Assembly (NCBI GenBank): GCA_943332745.1 | Contig: CALQQQ010000042.1 | Coordinates: forward strand, 1-8,267 | Direction: 5' to 3' | Length of the DNA stretch: 8,267 nt | Origin: Opitutus sp. GAS368 | GTDB taxonomy: Bacteria > Verrucomicrobiota > Verrucomicrobiae > Opitutales > UBA953 | Shown: positions 6,749 through 8,267 of the stretch, in pieces | How the letters are laid out: every line of letters starts with the position of its first letter | How positions within the stretch are numbered: position 1 is the stretch's first letter | Position numbers and translations under genes: made by a program | The notes under the pieces: model-generated | Told to the model about the DNA's origin: nothing | Seen by the model: only the letters and a program-made list of their open reading frames with translations | Database searches by the model: none

Positions 6749-7411
6749 TCAGAGCCGCTGGTGCTTCCACTTCGGAATCGGGAAGACGGTGACCTTATCC
6801 GAACGCAGCTCAACGTCGTCGCGGTGACGCAAGGCCTTGGCCTCCGCGTCCGTCACAATTTTGTAATGCCGCGCGGCGGTGATGAGGTCGGCGATCTCCC
6901 AGCAGTCCTTGGGATTATTCACCCATTTCTCCGGCGGCAGGCGACTCAGATTGTACGGCTTGGAATAGCTGCGCAGCGTCTTGCGCGGGCCCTTGGCGTA
7001 CTCGTGGAAGTACGACATCGCGAGCTCGCGGACACTGCGGTAAATAGGATCGCGCCAGCGCAGGCAGACGTAGTTGGTCTTCGAGATGGCGCCCCATTTA
7101 CCGTTCACCCGGAAGGGCGCGATGACATGGTCCATGTCCTGGTGGGCGCTGAAGTCTAGGAGCAGGGGAGGGTGGCCCTGCAGCCAGAGCGCGTAGGCCG
7201 CGACCATGGCGCCTTCGATGCAATGGGCCTGGCGGTGCTTCAGCGTCTGCTCAACCGACCGGGCGGTATCACCCTCCGGCTCGAAGTTCTGCGGGAAATC
7301 GACGAGGAAGTCCTGGATGGCCCGGGGCGTGGCGAGGCGGGCGAGCGTCCGTGCCGCCGGCAAGCTGAGGCCGCGCTGCTGAGCGAGTCGGATTCGGGCG
7401 GCGAGCGACAT
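6749..7411 (-). CDS. Conserved-looking protein of unknown function, possible transglutaminase-like fold
   Basis: I cannot name this 220-residue protein. After a helical N-terminus (about 1-35) comes 'HRQAHCIEGAMVAAYAL' with C64 at the start of a helix. 'HQDMDHVIAPF' with H95 and 'GAISKTNY' with N113 follow on predicted strands. Cys at a helix start, then His, then Asp/Asn is the arrangement of transglutaminase-like cysteine hydrolases. A long charged region containing 'DPIYRSVRELAMSYFHEYAKG' spans about 121-141, and the C-terminus is basic. No signal peptide or membrane helix is present, so it is probably cytoplasmic. Codon use resembles the neighbours. The stop lies 6 nt from the convergent glycosyltransferase stop. 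It diverges from the M50 protease gene with 149 nt between starts. AAGG lies only 2 nt before the ATG, too close for a normal ribosome site. Confidence 0.8.
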   Translation of the reverse strand: MSLAARIRLAQQRGLSLPAARTLARLATPRAIQDFLVDFPQNFEPEGDTARSVEQTLKHRQAHCIEGAMVAAYALWLQGHPPLLLDFSAHQDMDHVIAPFRVNGKWGAISKTNYVCLRWRDPIYRSVRELAMSYFHEYAKGPRKTLRSYSKPYNLSRLPPEKWVNNPKDCWEIADLITAARHYKIVTDAEAKALRHRDDVELRSDKVTVFPIPKWKHQRL

Positions 7412-7416
7412 GCCTT

Positions 7417-7483
7417 AGGTCTAGCCACCCGCCCCGATTGCTCAAGGAGCGAGTGCTGTCTCTGCTTTCGGATTGGCTAACCT
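7417..7483. repeat. Imperfect inverted repeat in the divergent intergenic region
   Basis: AGGTCTAGCCA at 7417-7427 is the inverse of TGGCTAACCT at 7474-7483 apart from one extra base. The arms are 46 nt apart, between the start of the transglutaminase-like gene and that of the M50 protease. One arm overlaps the proposed minus-strand -10 box. It could be a paired operator or chance. The rest of the 149-nt gap shows no strong plus-strand promoter for the protease gene. Confidence 0.25.
7418..7445 (-). promoter_or_regulatory. Possible promoter of the minus-strand transglutaminase-like gene
   Basis: On the minus strand, TTGAGC (7445-7440) and TAGACC (7423-7418) are 16 nt apart. The second box ends 6 nt before the ATG at 7411, the same geometry as proposed for slyX. 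A transcript from it would start at or near the start codon. The boxes match consensus only partly. The call rests on position in the divergent gap and repetition of the spacing. Confidence 0.25.
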
Positions 7484-7560
7484 GCGGGCCTGCGTTTGCT
7501 TTCCTTCGTTCGCTATGCCGATCTTCGATACCACCCGCGCCGGCTGCAGCGGCAACTGAT

Positions 7561-8208
7561 ATGGACCCCCAGACGCTCCGCGACGGGCTGCTCCAGCTCA
7601 TCCTGCTGATTATCTCGATCGGCCTACACGAGTTTGGCCACGCTTGGATGGCCGATCTGCGGGGCGACCCACTCCCCCGCATGCAGGGTCGCGTGACCCT
7701 CAATCCCTTCGCCCACACGGACCTGATCGGCACCATCATCCTCCCGGCGGTCATGATCTTCCTCAGCCCGGGCTTCGGGCTCATCGGCTGGGGTAAGCCC
7801 GTCCAGATCTCCCTGCCTAATCCGAAGACAAGACGGATGGATGATATCTATATCACTTTGGCTGGGCCGGCGATGAACCTGGTGCTCTGCTTCGCCTTCG
7901 CAGTTATCGGTGGCCTGGGTAACTTTGACCCAAAGACCCAGGAGGTCATTATTCGCTTCTTGGTCGGCGGTATTTACCTCAACGCAGGCCTCGTGGTCTT
8001 TAACCTCATCCCGATCCCGCCCTTAGATGGCTCCCGCCTAGCGCTACGCCTCGGTCTTTATTCGGAAGAGATCTTCCTCTCCCTTGCCCGCTGGGGGTTC
8101 ATCATCCTGATCATCCTCGTCAACCTGCCACCATTCCTCCGGGTGATGAACGAGGGCATCGACCTGCTGACCTCGCCTTGGCTCATCCTCTGGCACCTGC
8201 TCTCATGA
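7561..8208 (+). CDS. Small M50 (site-2-type) integral membrane zinc metalloprotease
   Basis: This 215-residue protein is a multi-pass membrane protease. The first helix (about 8-28) contains 'GLHEFGHAWMA' with zinc ligands H23 and H27 and catalytic E24. 'GRVTLNP' (43-49) and 'GWGKPV' (76-81) are typical of small M50B proteins. 'LAGPAMNLVL' starts another helix near 100. The third zinc ligand is D156 in 'NLIPIPPLDGS'. Further helices lie near 54-76, 131-150 and 168-190. Size and motifs match stand-alone members without PDZ or CBS domains. Site-2 proteases cut substrate helices within the membrane; the substrate here is unknown. The frame stays open upstream to 7438, but that part is unlike the family and ATG 7561 sits just before the first helix. 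No Shine-Dalgarno sequence is visible. Confidence 0.92.
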   Translation: MDPQTLRDGLLQLILLIISIGLHEFGHAWMADLRGDPLPRMQGRVTLNPFAHTDLIGTIILPAVMIFLSPGFGLIGWGKPVQISLPNPKTRRMDDIYITLAGPAMNLVLCFAFAVIGGLGNFDPKTQEVIIRFLVGGIYLNAGLVVFNLIPIPPLDGSRLALRLGLYSEEIFLSLARWGFIILIILVNLPPFLRVMNEGIDLLTSPWLILWHLLS

Positions 8209-8230
8209 GCAGACACGAGAGGCTTGCCTA

Positions 8231-8249
8231 TTCGCCGCCTTCGGGCGAA
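8231..8249 (+). terminator. Short hairpin after the M50 protease gene, possible weak terminator
   Basis: TTCGCC (8231-8236) can pair with GGCGAA (8244-8249). Alternatively CGCC and GGCG (8236-8247) pair around a TTCG loop, a very stable C(UUCG)G tetraloop. It begins 22 nt after the protease stop. No T-run follows, so it is not a classic intrinsic terminator. An ATG at 8259 just downstream might start the next gene, but only three codons are visible. Confidence 0.3.
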
Positions 8250-8267
8250 AGTCGGGCCATGCAAACC

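Noticed and set aside
8259..8267. ATG near the window end as the start of another gene
   Set aside because: Only three codons are visible, so nothing can be said about a product or even whether it is coding.
1..8267. CRISPR arrays, tRNA genes, transposases and attachment sites
   Set aside because: No regularly spaced direct repeats, tRNA-like cloverleaf, transposase reading frame or terminal repeats were seen on either strand by eye.

Overview
The window is dense, GC-rich bacterial DNA with ten recognisable protein genes and no RNA gene, insertion sequence or CRISPR array. No single marker fixes the taxon. The combination of a non-phosphorylating deoxysugar pathway, a glycine-rich single-pass membrane protein with a PA14-like C-terminus, and few Shine-Dalgarno sequences best suggests a Gram-negative of the Verrucomicrobiota (Opitutales-like). 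That placement is inference.

Region 1 (1-2257, plus strand) is the end of a sugar catabolic operon. It holds the C-terminal part of an aldo/keto reductase of the L-fucose (D-threo-aldose) 1-dehydrogenase type, an RspB/LgoD-like zinc alcohol dehydrogenase, and an amidohydrolase-2 lactonase of the L-fuconolactonase/L-rhamnonolactonase type. Together they fit oxidation of a free aldose to a lactone, hydrolysis to the aldonate, and a further NAD-dependent oxidation. L-fucose or a related 6-deoxy or L-sugar is the most likely substrate. The dehydratase and later steps would lie upstream of the window.

Region 2 (2260-3549, minus strand) is a convergent gene of lower GC content. It encodes a single-pass protein whose membrane helix carries a TonB-like SxxxH motif, followed by a glycine-rich linker and a PA14-like C-terminal domain. 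This is the most unusual gene here.

Region 3 (3678-6742, plus strand) is a tight five-gene run: slyX, a SRAP (YedK/HMCES) abasic-site protein, a stand-alone type II phosphomannose-isomerase-like cupin, a ROK sugar kinase and a family 2 glycosyltransferase. The kinase and cupin could feed hexose phosphate into sugar-nucleotide and glycan synthesis, while slyX and SRAP look like housekeeping passengers.

Region 4 (6749-8208) holds a minus-strand protein of unknown function with a transglutaminase-like Cys/His arrangement. Diverging from it is a small M50 site-2-type membrane metalloprotease. The last 59 bases contain a short hairpin and possibly the first codons of another gene.

Recurring features are starts with little or no Shine-Dalgarno sequence, several genes with a -10-like hexamer exactly 6 nt before the start codon (compatible with leaderless transcripts), and convergent gene pairs separated by only 2 and 6 nt. 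No gene-free stretch exceeds 150 bases. I did not find a clearly new multi-gene defence or mobile system.
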